From positions 26,514 to 90,513 of the forward strand of contig JXTB01000234.1 of the NCBI GenBank assembly GCA_002914805.1: a stretch of 64,000 nt of DNA. The letters are read 5' to 3'. This document shows positions 63,481 through 64,000 of this stretch, one piece after another. Source of the stretch: Parasponia andersonii (lineage: Eukaryota > Streptophyta > Magnoliopsida > Rosales > Cannabaceae). The notes below the pieces were generated by a model, which searched no databases, was not told where the DNA came from, and was given only the letters and a program-made list of their open reading frames with translations. Position 1 is the first letter of the stretch. The number at the start of each line of letters is the position of its first letter. The position numbers and the translations under genes are program-made.

Positions 63481-64000
63481 GGTAATCTGCCCATGGAGGT
63501 ACAAACTGTCTTAGATGAATTCCGAGATGTGATGCCTGACACCCTGCCCAAGAAACTTCCACCTAGGAGGGAGTTGGATCATGAAATTGAGCTTGAGCCA
63601 GGCACGAGGCCACTTGAGATGAGTCCTTATCGAATGGCCCCTTTAGAGTTAGCAGAACTCCAGAAACAACTAAAGGAGTTGCTTAATGCGGGTTTCATCA
63701 GGCCCTCCAAAGCTCCTTTCGGTGCCCCGATGTTGTTCCAGAAAAAGAAAGATGGCTCACTAAGGATGTACATTGATTACCGGGCTTTTAACAAGGTGAC
63801 GGTAAAGAACAAGTACCCCATCCCGCTTATTGCCGACTTGTTCGATCAACTTGGGAATGCTAGATACTTCTCAAAGCTTGATCTACGTTCGGGGTACTAC
63901 CAAGTGCGTATAGCAGAGGGAGATAAGCCCAAGACCACGTGCGTGATAAGGTATAGTGCTTATGAGTTCTTAGTCATGCCATTTGGTCTTACCAATGCAC
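63481..64000 (+). pseudogene. Chromovirus reverse transcriptase, partial
   Basis: The frame is open from 63216 to the window end. Motifs are [90 protein letters not shown] (first catalytic Asp) and [12 protein letters not shown]. The YLDD box lies just beyond the window. It is well preserved compared with gag, but the upstream breaks make the polyprotein non-functional. Confidence 0.92.

Larger units (their letters stand above)
61382..64000 (+). mobile_element. Ty3/gypsy chromovirus, 5' part, cut by the window end
   Basis: A 289-bp LTR (TGTTACGTCCC...GTCGTAACA), a perfect tRNA-iMet primer site, gag with a CCHC-type knuckle, protease and RT follow one another on the plus strand. Protease then RT, with the RT motifs seen, places it in Ty3/gypsy. 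Short LTRs and the RT sequence ([33 protein letters not shown]) suggest the Galadriel or a near chromovirus clade, which I cannot separate without a tree. The rest, including integrase and 3' LTR, is outside the window. Frame breaks show a decayed copy. Confidence 0.88.

Noticed and set aside
1-64000. CRISPR arrays, rRNA or tRNA genes
   Set aside because: The regular repeats seen (99, 75 and 80 bp) have no unique spacers. No rRNA or complete tRNA sequence was recognised; the tRNA-like matches are primer binding sites of retrotransposons.

Overview
This window reads as intergenic, repeat-rich nuclear DNA from a flowering plant, most likely a eudicot. The background is AT-rich, and there are LTR retrotransposons of five or six different kinds, small foldback elements and TA/TAA microsatellites. 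One ordinary host gene is clear: a three-exon, single-repeat R3-MYB gene of the TRIPTYCHON/ETC1/CAPRICE type on the minus strand (59691-60976). No prokaryotic, organellar, rRNA, tRNA or CRISPR sequence was seen.

Layout from left to right. 1-3040: AT-rich spacer with one copy of a dispersed repeat. 3041-8584: a Ty1/copia element (Tork-like) on the minus strand with 469/468-bp LTRs and a decayed gag-pol. 8585-10088: spacer with a 62-bp TA tract and part of a 39-bp minisatellite. 10089-19028: a large element with ~2.6-kb LTRs and a 3.7-kb interior in which I see no coding capacity (LARD-like, with chromovirus-style ends); the same minisatellite continues on its far side. 19029-22274: spacer. 22275-31825: a Ty1/copia SIRE-like element on the plus strand with 1.33-kb LTRs, decayed gag-pol and an extra 'envelope-position' coding region before the 3' LTR. 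31826-33322: spacer with a gypsy LTR-like remnant. 33323-46208: a full-length 12.9-kb Ty3/gypsy Tat-lineage element with a perfect 5-bp target duplication. 46214-51380: spacer with a LINE-type RNase H remnant, a foldback MITE, several short tandem duplications and a non-autonomous hAT-like element. 51381-56976: a minus-strand gypsy-type element with ~1.45-kb LTRs, a tRNA-Asp-like primer site and only a decayed gag (TR-GAG-like). 56977-59690: spacer. 59691-61230: the R3-MYB gene and its promoter. 61382-64000: the 5' part of a chromovirus with a short 289-bp LTR, running off the window within the reverse transcriptase.

The most interesting structure is in the Tat element. Downstream of gag-pol (34254-39757) lie three kinds of repeat: imperfect hairpins, eight 99-bp units and five 75-bp units. 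Beyond them is an independent gene on the opposite strand (41994-45033). It has its own TATA box, four exons with GT-AG introns that keep the phase, an N-terminal region like the 'putative gypsy type transposon' family, a coiled-coil C-terminal half and an AATAAA signal. Extra antisense ORFs are known in Tat-lineage elements, so this is a well-preserved example rather than a wholly new class; its function is unknown.

All the autonomous-type elements are broken by stops and frameshifts. Many lesions are G-to-A or C-to-T changes at Trp, Gln, Arg, Gly and Cys codons, as expected from deamination of methylated cytosine in silenced DNA.
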